DNA of 64,000 nt from Syngnathus acus (taxonomy: Eukaryota; Chordata; Actinopteri; Syngnathiformes; Syngnathidae), in NCBI RefSeq assembly GCF_901709675.1, contig NC_051092.1, positions 5,274,491 to 5,338,490 of the forward strand. The letters run 5' to 3'. Below, one piece after another: positions 13,126 to 24,600 of the stretch (position 1 is the stretch's first letter; each line of letters opens with the position of its first letter). Below the pieces are notes generated by a model. The model was not told the origin of the DNA, ran no database searches, and worked only from the letters and a program-made list of their open reading frames with translations. The position numbers were made by a program, and so were the translations under genes.

Positions 13126-13772
13126 CTCTATATGGTTGTTAACAATTGTCATAATACCATACAAAGGTATAGGCTGCATTGTTACTATGAAAACGGCAAA
13201 AAGAAACACCTAAAATGCATAAACTGTGGACCACCTCTATTAACCAGGCATTGTGACCAAGCAAATAGCAAATTTCCGCGAATAAATGACACTTTACTAA
13301 AATAGATATGGTTACCTAGATTAATACTTGAAACCACAAATTCCCCAACTTTGATTCCAAAACTTTAAGAGCATTTCAAATGCTTTGACACAATACTGTA
13401 CAATATAGAATTTATTGACAGCTAAATAAAAGCTGCACAATGTGCAGTGCATGTACGTGCACGTTAAAAATGATGATGAATGACTATAATTGTGCAGGCC
13501 GGTGTAAAACAATGAACTTTTGACTGCACGTCAAATTGTAGGAGTTACAACAAGGGTGCCGACTTTGTCCTGGGGCGGCCAACAGTGGTACAAAAGTCCT
13601 CTCAGTCAACATAGGAGTTAGCATTTCCATGTCTACTGACCAGAAACTGCTGGATCCATGCAGTCATAGTCATATTCCACTGGTTTTGATGTTAGTATAG
13701 TTCAGTAGTTTGGCTTTTACACTTGATTATGGCAGCCAGTAACCATTCATCATCTCATTTAAGGAAACACTC

Positions 13773-13778
13773 AATAAA
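13773..13778 (+). terminator. Candidate poly(A) signal for pard6a
   Basis: This is the first AATAAA after the pard6a stop, about 1.0 kb downstream. A MITE inserted at 12898-13125 would then lie inside the 3'UTR. A later AATAAA near 14568 is an alternative. Confidence 0.3.
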
Positions 13779-14711
13779 ATAAATATCCTACATAATGTAG
13801 ACAGTATTTTGTGATTAAAAAAAAATCTGAGTTTTTAGCCATGTCAGTGAAAATTGCAAGTAGGTAACTTGTTTTGCAAATAATAGGTGAATTCGCAATT
13901 ATCCACTGTATTATAAATGTATTACCCTCGTTACGGTATTGAAGGAAGGTAAGGGTTATCTAAGAAAACATGTTGGTATACTACTGTACAGTGTCATGTG
14001 AAGACATTGCACAAGCACTGGAAGAAGCCTACTTTACATCCAATAAGTTGATTGACTCTATAGTCCTCAAAATGAATTTTTTTTTTTTAACAGGCTTCAC
14101 TCACACAAGACGTGCAGTACCTGTACATCCCTAGCCAACTGCTGTACTTTATTCTTGAATAGTGAAGTACACTGCTAGAAAAAATTGCTTCAATTATATT
14201 TTTAATGTTGTGTAAGTAACAGATTTTTACATTTCCCCCCTTACAAATAATATTTTTGTTTAAGGTGGGAAAGCCACATCCTTCTTTAAATATATAAAAC
14301 AGAGTACATAAATCTTCTTTTTAACCTGTTTGGGAGTGGGGACACTGAGGAAATAAACCGGGACGTTTGTCCTGTAACTTTATCCAAAGTGTTTTATGAA
14401 TACTATTTATCAAACTCAGACAATGAAAGATGTCACTTGGATATGTGCTTCCAATGATTCAGATGAAATTAAAATTTGTTCTAAATTAATCTTATTCATT
14501 GTCTGCCTGTATTTTTTAAGAAGCCTTCGCAAGCTACTTAACACCATAATTTCAGCTAGCTTCAATAAATGGTGTTAGGGCGTAAGAGTGATTGCTGCAG
14601 CCAATTGGTATAGCCACACAATGTCATAGTTACAGAATAATATGAATATATTTCAATTGAAACTGATCAATTGAACTGATCTCTGTTCTCTCTTTGTGAT
14701 ATCGAAAGAGA

Positions 14712-14775
14712 TACCGTATTTTCCGGACTATAAGCCGCTACTCTTTGCACAATCTTTGAACCCTGAGGCGATTGC
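14712..14775 (+). mobile_element. MITE end (CCGTATTTTCCGGACTATAAG type)
   Basis: ACCGTATTTTCCGGACTAT followed by AAGCCGCTACT is a dispersed repeat end. Related ends are at about 34757 and, inverted, at 63818-63857. The element's full extent is not resolved. Confidence 0.4.
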
Positions 14776-15139
14776 AATTAATATTTAGTTGCACAACCTT
14801 TGGTTGAAGAATGCAATTCCCAGTGTCAGAAAGCTTGGTCGCCGCTGCAAGTTATGGGTCCTTACCAGAGATGGGCACCCTAGTAAATTTTGCGAGTCCG
14901 TCCTCTGACCTCTGTCCGCGACCAGGGCACCCTGGCATCATCGTCCCTCCGGCCTTATTCATGATTTTAGTTGTCTGTCCATCCTTGTTCTTTTAAAGCC
15001 AGTGAAACAGTGTGGACCACTTTAGTACATATAAAAACTATAAATTATGAATTAATGTAGACAACTTTTGCACGTAGAAATACTTAAATTATTTTTTATT
15101 GCTCGCCCCCCTGCTGCCTCTCCTCCTCAAACTGCCCCT

Positions 15140-15335
15140 TATGGGTGGGCTACCCCAATATGAACATGTTTCCCTTGAGGAGGACCGGCTTGCCAAAGCT
15201 AGCACTCGCCAGGGTGGGCCCTCTTTGGTCTAAGGATGTCACCTGCTGTTGAAAACACCCTCTCCACAGCAGAGGAGCAAAAGAGTGGGTTGTTGTAGTA
15301 CTTAATAAATGAGTCCACCCACGCCTCCTTATGCT
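15140..15335 (-). pseudogene. hAT transposase C-terminal (dimerisation) domain remnant
   Basis: The minus strand encodes SFIKYYNNPLFCSSAVERVF then STAGDILRPKRA, the hAT-C dimerisation motif. A frame change leads to FGKPVLLKGNMFIL, the usual end of the domain. The frameshift shows it is dead. No upstream transposase was found in the adjoining kilobase. Confidence 0.65.
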
Positions 15336-16069
15336 ACTCTGGGAAGAGGGCCGTGGAGAGTGGTTCCTGCTTCGGCTTCCAGTCTTGGATGCTGGCACCT
15401 CTAACACGACGTCCACATCCTGGGTTAGCCCAACCTGGTTGGTGCCAAACAGCTTTAATATTTTGCCTAATTTTTCTATCTTTGTGTATTATTTGTCACT
15501 TTCTCTTTGTTCGTGACATTAACCTGCTATTCAATCCTAATACACTCTAAAACTAGTAAAATAGAAACTGCATTTATTGATGATCAAAAACATAGAACCT
15601 GTAATTTGGCTCTGCCCTTTTACTATATACTGGATAAAACATGGGCTGTTTACAGAAAAGTGTTGTCCAAATAAAACTGCCTTGTTTAAGCTTAAAGTCC
15701 ACTGTGTTATGTTTCTTGTACATAATCATTAGGAATGATCCTCACAATAGGAGAAAATTGGTGAAGACAGTTTTGGCTCAGTAGTTTTTTTTTTTGACCT
15801 CATAAGAAATGGTTCTTCAAAGAAAATGAGCTATTATGCTTCCAAATAACACATAATTATACTTACTATATAATTGCCATTTCTTTTTGAAGATGACCTA
15901 AATGATGAGTTATTAAGTATAATTTGCACCATAAGTGGGTGATAGTGACGTCAATAACTTCAGCGTGAACTTTTTCTGTGACATTAATATAGTTAGGGTT
16001 GGGCTGCCAAGCGATGCATTTCCGTCCAACGCATTTTTTAACTGGTGAATGCAAATTTTGGGAGTTTAC

Positions 16070-16530
16070 TTCCGCTTTGATAATCGAATGTCACGGTTAG
16101 GGTAAAGGGAAAAAAGGAACTCCAGAAGGGCAGGTGCACTAGGCGGGCTGACGAGTCAGTCGGCAAGCGAGCGTTATGTATCGTCGAGGCAGACGAGGGC
16201 AAGGCGAGTTCATAGTAAGGACAGGCATGTGGTCCAATCTAGCAGAGCACAAAGCAGCACAAAGCAGAGCAGGAAGCAAGTAGGCGTTTTGCTACACAAC
16301 AAATCAGGCAAACCGCAATCGGGGAACAGAGCAGGAACAGATGGCAGGCGTGCATGTGTCTAAGCAGAAAAACTGGGTTGATATAGAAGGGTTAACAAGC
16401 TGGAAGCAGGTGTGTGGTGAAAAGCAGGTACGGACAATCAGTGCTGACCACTGCATAACAGGACGGGAGGAGCAGGAGCAGAGAAACGGAACTGTCCGAG
16501 GTGCTGATGGCACGGACAGGTGACATTGAA
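16070..16530. repeat. Purine-rich dispersed repeat, unclassified
   Basis: A long AGCAGAGCAGGAACAG-type stretch of the kind found at the ends of fish retroelements. A similar stretch is at about 39290-39615. No frame or terminal structure was established. Confidence 0.25.
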
Positions 16531-17599
16531 TTATAATTCGCAAATTCGGATCGGACGGTGTGAAACCGAAAACTGACGTTTTGTTTACAAGATGCATAGT
16601 ATCTGATCCTGCAAGGTCATATACTATGACAGTTAGAAACCATGTGGGAACACCTGCCTGGCAGGCAGTGGGATTTTATTTCCCCTCGTACGGCGGCTTA
16701 TTAATGTTACCTAGTGATTTAAAAAAAAAAGATAATCCATTAGATAAGCGATCTGGCGTATCACACAATAGCAAGTGTGGAATGAAAAGGACGACCTTGT
16801 CAATGACATGATGTCATCCATTCCCAACACGGCACCGTGCGTTCAACGGTAACGAGGGGGATTATTTTGGCAAGTACAAGACTAGACACAAAAATACACC
16901 AGATAATTATCAAACAATACAAAAAATACACCAGATATTTATCAAAATTTACAATATTGCTCTCTTTCTCCATCAAGGCCTCACCGTGGGATCTCCGGAG
17001 GTATGCTTTGAGGAGCTTTAGCAACTTCTTTTTAGCTGTTTGGTTTTACTTTCAATTACATTGGAACTCTGAATTGCTACCTTTTAAAGGCTGACCTCGT
17101 CTCTTGTGCAAAGCTCTTTCATGGTGGCGTGGTGTGGTTGTGTGTCTCTTTCCTTGGCCATTTCAGTGATGCTGTAATAGCTTGTGAGGCACACCCTCTT
17201 CCTTTTCTTTACAGCAAGACCTATGTGCTTTGAAAACGAAGCGTCTGTTTCCTTCCTTTGCTACTAATCCCTCTGCTTCGACGCTAAGGATCAGTGAGGA
17301 GACTGCATGAGAGCTGTGCACGCGACAAAATTTTTATCTCTATTGGGTTACATGAGTTTTTGTATTTTAAAATCAAATAACCACAAATGCTAATGTGCAA
17401 AACATATTATTTTCCAGTTACGTTATCGTTATTTTTAACCAAAATCAATCCAATCATTAGTAGCGATCTCTTGTGTTCAGGTTTAAATCAGTTTTAGATA
17501 CTCAAACACAGAGTAATTAAAAACCCAGCAGCTGACAGCACGAAGCATTTAATCAAAATACATTCTTTTTTTTTTCTGACGCCGCGTCTGCTCTTTGCT

Positions 17600-17850
17600 G
17601 GTTTGCCATCCATCCAATCAATCATTCTACTCCACTTATCCAATGTGGAGTTGCGGGGGCAGCAGGTCAAGCATGGAAGCCCAGACTTCCCTCTCCCTGG
17701 CCACTTCATCCAGCTCCTCCTGCGGGGTCCCAAAATGTTCCCAAACCATCTGGGAGACATAGTCGTCTTGCCAGCTTGTCCTGAGTTGTCCTCGGCGTCT
17801 CCTCCCAGTGGGAAACGCCCAGAACACCTCACCAGGGGAGGCATCCTGAC
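17600..17850 (-). mobile_element. Non-LTR retrotransposon (LINE) 3' fragment
   Basis: The minus strand encodes SRWFGNILG-like, EELDEVAREREVWASMLDLL and similar pieces matching the common fish LINE C-terminal consensus, then a CATCCATCC-type tail. Several frames are needed, so it is decayed. Confidence 0.6.
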
Positions 17851-18442
17851 AAGATGACTGATTCGCCTTTGAGAAAGAAGTTTCGTTTTTGCAAGGTGAA
17901 CATATTAGTCATATATGTCAATTTACAGTTTAAATCTGACTTTCAAGATTTTATGATGGTGACAGTTTGGGGTCTGTAACAAATTATTCCAAATACAATT
18001 CGGCTAAACGAGATTTTCTTTCAACCACGTTAAAGCCTAATTGTCATCACGGAAGTTAGCAGGGTTTTTTTTTTCCAGGATTATGGAAATGATGACAGTG
18101 ACTTCTTGCCTCCAGGTGATGGAGAACAGAACACTAACTAAGTGTTCATTGCCATTATTTCGACACAGTGAAGAATACAAAAGCACATTTGAAGAAAAAA
18201 AACACAAACAGGTCAATAATTTATAGTCTATGACATCCATTCGTAAATGTCTTTCTAATGAAATTCAATCCCACAATAGGGTTTGCATTGACAAAAAAAG
18301 ATAATCTGAAGCAAACCAGACCACAAAAACAACACGGGGGCCGTGAAGAGCTGGGGGAATTCTGGGGTGCATGCGTCACAAAATCTTGGCTGCCGATTGC
18401 AACTCAAGCAGTCAATGTCAACAATATTGTACAACACCAAAT

Positions 18443-18463
18443 ACGTATATATATATATGTACG

Positions 18464-18547
<84 letters not shown>

Positions 18548-18563
18548 CATATATATATATATA
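18443..18563. repeat. (TA)n microsatellite
   Basis: About 120 bp of TA with TACGTA and TACATA interruptions in the gap between pard6a and gal. Confidence 0.95.
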
Positions 18564-19084
18564 GATGAAAAAGAATAAAGGAGTCACTTTCATTCATTTC
18601 AAAACTAATCAAGGACTCACTTTCATTCATTTCAAGTTTCAACTGAAATGCACGTATTTTAGCCAACAATGACTTATTGGATTGTAATTGATTCAAAAAA
18701 GAAATTGATTCCACATGCACATCCACCTTTGTTCGAAAGAATAGGAACAAAACAGGAATTCTTCAATTAAATTTGAGGAATTTGAAACAGTGAAAGATTG
18801 TTCACTTATTAGTAGAATAATAGATTGGCTGGTCACACAATATTTTTCTTACCTTTAAATGGAAATGTTTGCAATGTCTTATCTTACATTAATTGTTATT
18901 AGCACTCTTCCGAAGATGAACAAAAAGAAGAAAGTCAAAGAAAACAAAGCAAATCTTCAATAATGATTTGCTGCACAAACTTGAAGCATATGCTGTCAAA
19001 ATGAAATGTAAGAAAAACATTTCCGTCATTTTCAAATTTAATCCAGTGTCTCTGAGGGGGGGTAAAGAAAAATCGGATCCGGGC

Positions 19085-19099
19085 ATTACATGATGTAAT
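19085..19099. promoter_or_regulatory. 15-bp palindrome upstream of gal (CRE/C-EBP-like)
   Basis: ATTACAT-G-ATGTAAT is a perfect palindrome about 85 bp upstream of the TATA-like box. The half-site TGATGTAAT resembles C/EBP-ATF composite sites. Galanin genes are cAMP-responsive in mammals; a role here is inference from position and symmetry only. Confidence 0.3.
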
Positions 19100-19170
19100 T
19101 GAATTTCATTATGCTTTCTCTTGTCTGAGGGGAGAGGGCTGCTGACGCAGGTGGACTGAAGCCAGGGTGA

Positions 19171-19286
19171 GCCGGAGGACAATAAAAGGTGTATGAAGTA
19201 CCCATTTCGTGTGGACTGCATAGTATTCACACATCTTCAGCTGCTGCCCTTCAGGGAAGAGAGTCTGTCTTGACAGCATATCAAAG
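19171..19286 (+). promoter_or_regulatory. gal core promoter and noncoding exon 1
   Basis: An AT-rich TATA-like element (AATAAAAGG) is at 19181-19189. A start about 25-30 bp downstream would give a 70-80-nt noncoding exon ending at 19286 before GTACGC, joined to the acceptor at 19500-19501. A mammalian-type noncoding exon 1 is expected for galanin genes. The exact start is inferred. Confidence 0.5.
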
Positions 19287-19501
19287 GTACGCTACTATTA
19301 AAGTTGTGTAATTCTTGTTATAAAGGAATTATATGTACAGGTATAGACCACAAAGCCCCACCTAAAGAAAGTCTTTCTGGATTAATTGTGATTCTAAGGG
19401 GAAAATATATATAAATATATATTATATATAGTATATACTTTTTTTTACAATTGTTTGATTATAGATGAGGTAGTTATTGAGATCTTTCCTTCATTCTTTA
19501 G

Positions 19502-21548
19502 ATGAAGAGGTCCTATGCGATTTTGCTTGTGTCTCTCATCATTGGCACAATGTTCTCTGAGACTATTGGGATTGTTATTGCGGTAAGATCGTTTTTCATT
19601 CATGACATTTCATTTACTAATGCATTTGTAAATGACTTCAATATCCTATATTTGCTGGGTCTCTGAAGTGAAATTGAAAAAAAAAGCCATTAACAAATGT
19701 ATGTTTGATGTATTATTTTTGTATTCAAATGCTTTAATTAATTCATTGATGAATTAATTCATTATTATTATCATTTCTTATTTTTGATCATATCAGACAT
19801 CTCAGAAAAAAACACTGAGTTGGCTCCAATTTGATCTAGCCACGGGCCACCCAAAATCCTAACATGAGGTCATTGTCATCTAATCTGCAACAATAATTGT
19901 TTTTTAATTCATAAAATAATATGATAAGCTTAGGCTTCCTTCTATTCCCTTTTGAACAAATATGAATTTACTATAAAGGGAAAATTATAATGCAATATCA
20001 TTTTTTCTTTTTTTTTATGTTCTATTGTACTATGGAGTTATCATTTTCTGTATTTTTTACTTTTTTCTTGTATTTCTTTTAATGTTCGAAATAAACAAAC
20101 AAACAAAATGTTTTAACAGATAAATAAAGTCTCTTGAGCAACATTTTTTACAAACGTTGTTCGCCGTCAACTAGACTTTTCAAGAATAACTGTGTGGCAA
20201 TCAATAAATGGAATCACTGAGATAAATAACAATTGCAGATACTCCACAACCTTAAGGACAAAACACTAATCTGTGGACCCTTTTATTTTTGTCCTACTTC
20301 ACCATGCAGGCAAAGGATAAAAGGGGATGGACTCTCAATAGTGCTGGCTACCTGTTAGGTCCCCGTAAGTACTAAGTACAAACCCACCGCTCAACATATT
20401 ATTACATGATATGGTTTCACCACCATGTGACTCATAGCTCTTATGTATGCAAAATTTCAGTTTTGGAGTTGCGTGTGAGGAATAGGATTTCAAGGAGAAT
20501 CAAAATACCCCGCATAAATGCAACATATGTACTGTAGCTTTAGCGATACTGCCTCCAGAGAATTATAATCATGAACTATCATTGTGTCTGAGAGGAGAAT
20601 ATGAATGGGAATGAAACCGGCAAAATGTTTAGATTTTTTCCAAATTTTATGTATAATCAACCTACATTTAAAACCACACAATATACTATATTGAATCTAC
20701 TTAGCACAGACTTTATTCATGTTTATAATTTGTTACAGCTGCAGCAGTTGGGAAATATGCGATGTAAATAAAGTTCATACGTAACTTTTGGCCTGGTTCT
20801 CAGGTGGGTTGTTCAGTTGGCATTCTTTTCCTGTATTATTTATAGTATTTATTTCTTGAAATCAAAGAATGGACAAGTGAATCATACAAGAGTAACTTCA
20901 TACAATTAGTACATACACTTAAAATTCATACATTACCAACACAGCCTGTATTTGACTCGTATTTCTTTTGTTATAAATGATGGCTATTTTGCAAAAGGGT
21001 CTTCAGATCATATTCCTTGTGTATCTGAGCTGTGCCTATAAATGGTGAAAATTCAATTTGCATTTCATTTTAAAGGATTGTGTTTTGAGTTCTCAGTAAT
21101 ATGATGTGTTTTAATTGTTGCACTGCCAAGGTTAGTACTTTTGTAATTAGTCTTTGAAAACATTTTTAGACAATTTTCTCACATAGTCCAAAACCATTTT
21201 TATTTCCAGACAAACTCTACAGTACATTGCCCATAGGAGTGAATGTGAGAAGTTATTCCAGTTTAGGAAATGGTTAAGGACGAGTATAATAATGCCTGCT
21301 GTAAATATACACCGATACCACATTTTGGAGACCTTACATTCAGTACTCACTGATACTGAGTAATCGTACTTGATAATGCCGTCATGTCTTTCAATTATGA
21401 TTAAAATGGCTTTTATTTTGACCACATATTGTTTAAAAGCATTGGGTAGCCTTAGGCTGCACACCTTCACTAGAAATTGCAATGCACAATTTTAATTAAG
21501 GAAAGCGTGTTTTACATTTGTTTTTGTTAATGCAAAATGTCTTCGTAG

Positions 21549-21642
<94 letters not shown>

Positions 21643-21661
21643 TCTGTCTGTCTCTCTCACA

Positions 21662-21692
<31 letters not shown>

Positions 21693-24600
21693 ACTCTGTC
21701 TGTCTCTCTGTCTCTATCTCTCTCTCTATCTATCAGTCCAAGTCGGGTTTGGAAGACGTTAGCACCAAAGTTACGTAAATGCATAGACAAATTTGTACAG
21801 AACAATACACTTGATGTAGTTAACACATACATGCGCACAAACACAACAAACATTCTGTTGTCGCATTAAACTGTTATCATTAAAGCACAGTTGCAGTACA
21901 ATGTAAATGTATGTATTTTATTTATAGGAGGCGGCACGGTGACGCACTGGTTAGCACATCCGCCTCACAATTAGGAGGGTGCGGGTTCGATTACACCTCC
22001 GGCACTCCCTCCCTCTGCCCTTTGTGGAGTTTGCATGTTCTCCCCGTGCCCGCGTGGGTTTTCTCCGGCTACTCCGGTTTCCTCCCACATCCCAAAGTAG
22101 GCCAATTGAGCACTCCAAATTGCCCCTAGGTGTGAGTGCGAGTGCGGATGGTTGTTCGTCTCTGTGTGCCCTGCCATTGGCTGGCAACCGGTTCAGGGTG
22201 TCCCCCGCCTATTGCCCGATGAATGCTCCAGCACGCCTGCGACCCCCCTGGGGACAAGCGGTATGGAAAATGGATGGATGAATTATTTAAAGGAGCACTA
22301 GATCACATTTCGACCATTTTCATAACTCTTCAGATGGCTCTTGATTCATGACTCTTCGACTTACATCCTGTTGAATGGTACTGTTGTGATGGACTGACTG
22401 CGTCTGTATCGCTTTTACTGGCACAAAAGAATGTTGAGGGTGGCAGAAGCCCTTCCACACAAAAAAAATACAAATGTTTCATGCTTTACGCCGGCATACG
22501 TCCCACTTTCATTGCAAAAACGAAAGTTGATGCACTCGCCAACGCGCAATTACTGATCGTATATCTCCACAACATCCGATAAAACGGCTGCAAGATGTTA
22601 TAAAAAAGTTGTTATAATAATAAAAGCGATTCTAAAAGTATTTACAGTATGCATATTTTATCTACATATACATATGTCACCACACACACACACACTCACA
22701 CACACACACACACCGTCATATGTGAGAATCGAACTCATGGTGCACACAAGACAGGCGAGTGTACCACTACACTATCAGCCATCCCCTCCTTGAATAAAAG
22801 TGAACTGAACTGCCGTTCATTGGCCCTAGAATGAACGCAGCCAAAAAATGTTCAGTTCACGCTCGTCCAAATTATGTTATAAAAGTTCACGAGTTCAAAA
22901 GTTCAAGCTCAAACAAAAAACATTGCAATTCTGTCCATTCATGCAACTATTGTTGGTCTATTGTATGTTACGAGAGTATGTATAGCGGTGGCTGAAGTCA
23001 CTGTAGTTTTCATGTGTTGCGGCAACGTATCAACCAACTTCATACTGTATATAGAAGGGAAAAAAACAGAACAGTCTGCTGGTACGGATTTTTGTTATTT
23101 TTCTCAAAACGGGATGCCTTATTCAACCGTCATTGGCCAATTGGGAAAATTCTTGATGTGTTGTTCACCCCAATGTCTTAGCGTGTTTATGTATATGTGA
23201 AGCTCACGTAAAGGTTCCTCCTGCCTCATCCTGTGTTACAGGTCGGATTGATCATCTAATTCAGATAAAGGATTCACCCAGTGCCAGAGGCAGAGACAAG
23301 CTGATCACTCAATGTAAGATAGAAACATACAGCCTCTGCAGGGCCTTGGTATTAGGCCAGGGATTGCTCCATTGAAACATGCTGTTGCAGCTATCATTGT
23401 ATTACTTCTATGTCTTATTTGTGTTTTAATTCAACAAATATTATGATATCCTGTAAATGTTGACACAGTAAAAAGGTCAACATTTCTGTTGCGTAGAGAG
23501 GGAGGAATTCAGGAATGTATTTCTTCCGACTGAAATGGTAATTGGCTCGGTCATGGATCATCTCGGTCTCTCAATGTTGAACAAAGTCTGGTTTGGACCA
23601 AATTACAAATTTACATATGGTACATATTTTTACCAGATTCAATAGTATACTTGACAGTTTTTTAAATTCTTTTTTAACCAGACTTTACTGTTTGTATGTA
23701 CGTATATAAGGGTCCCTGCTGTTACTGTCATTTTAGGAGTGGCTTTAGTCCATATTACATTCACATTTCAGCTGAATTTAGGTGAGTAAAGACAAACAGT
23801 AATGCTGTGATTAATAGAGTTATAATTCATTTAATACGGTAACGAGAGATTTTGTCAGTTGTCACTGTAGAAACAGCCACTCTTATGTATGTCGTTCAGT
23901 TGGTTTTAGTTTGTTAACCTCATCTGACTCATAATGCATTGAATTGAATTGAATTGAATCACATTGAATCAGAGGAATACAGTGTCAAATGCTTTGAAGA
24001 CGTATTGTAGTGGTGTTCATTAAGCAGCCCTGTTTTTAGCAAATGCATATTATGTGTGTGGCAGAGGTCATCTGACTTGCCTCCATACACAGTTTGGGCT
24101 CTGGTACTGGTCCTCTCGAGGTTGGATAGGCTCTCTACCACTCTGGGTTTGATGGGGACATCTGACAGGATCCCCTGTCAGAAAAAATTTCAACTCCCAC
24201 TTCCGGCAGAACTTTGCCCGTGTCAAGCGCGGGACATTGAGTGGACCATGTTTCGCACCTCCATTGTTGAGGCAGCTGTGGCCTCTCATGGCGGAAATCC
24301 CTGAACATGATTCGGTAAAGAAGTCATATCAGGCTTTTTTTGGCCTTTTGGAATCTGGAGGCTGTTGACAGGTATTGGCTGTTCAAGTGAGCTGACGTGT
24401 ATTGCTGTTCGAGGGGAATACAACTTTGGTGTCGCCGAGGTAAAAACTCGAGCGTGGGAGAAGTTCAGTGAGGCCATGGAAAACGACTTCTGACGACTTC
24501 AAAGAAATTCTGCTCTACCGTCCGGCCTCTCAGGAGGGGATAACACTGCGTATAGATGAGATGGTATACTGCTGACCTCGACTCCAGACATTGTGAGGGG

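Larger units (their letters stand above)
13134..19084. other. Gene-poor gap between pard6a and gal
   Basis: Besides the repeats listed separately (hAT-C remnant, LINE tail, TA run), only short unrecognised frames are present. Confidence 0.5.

Noticed and set aside
18255-18750. Tyr/Ile-rich frames around 18.5 kb
   Set aside because: Translation of the TA microsatellite.
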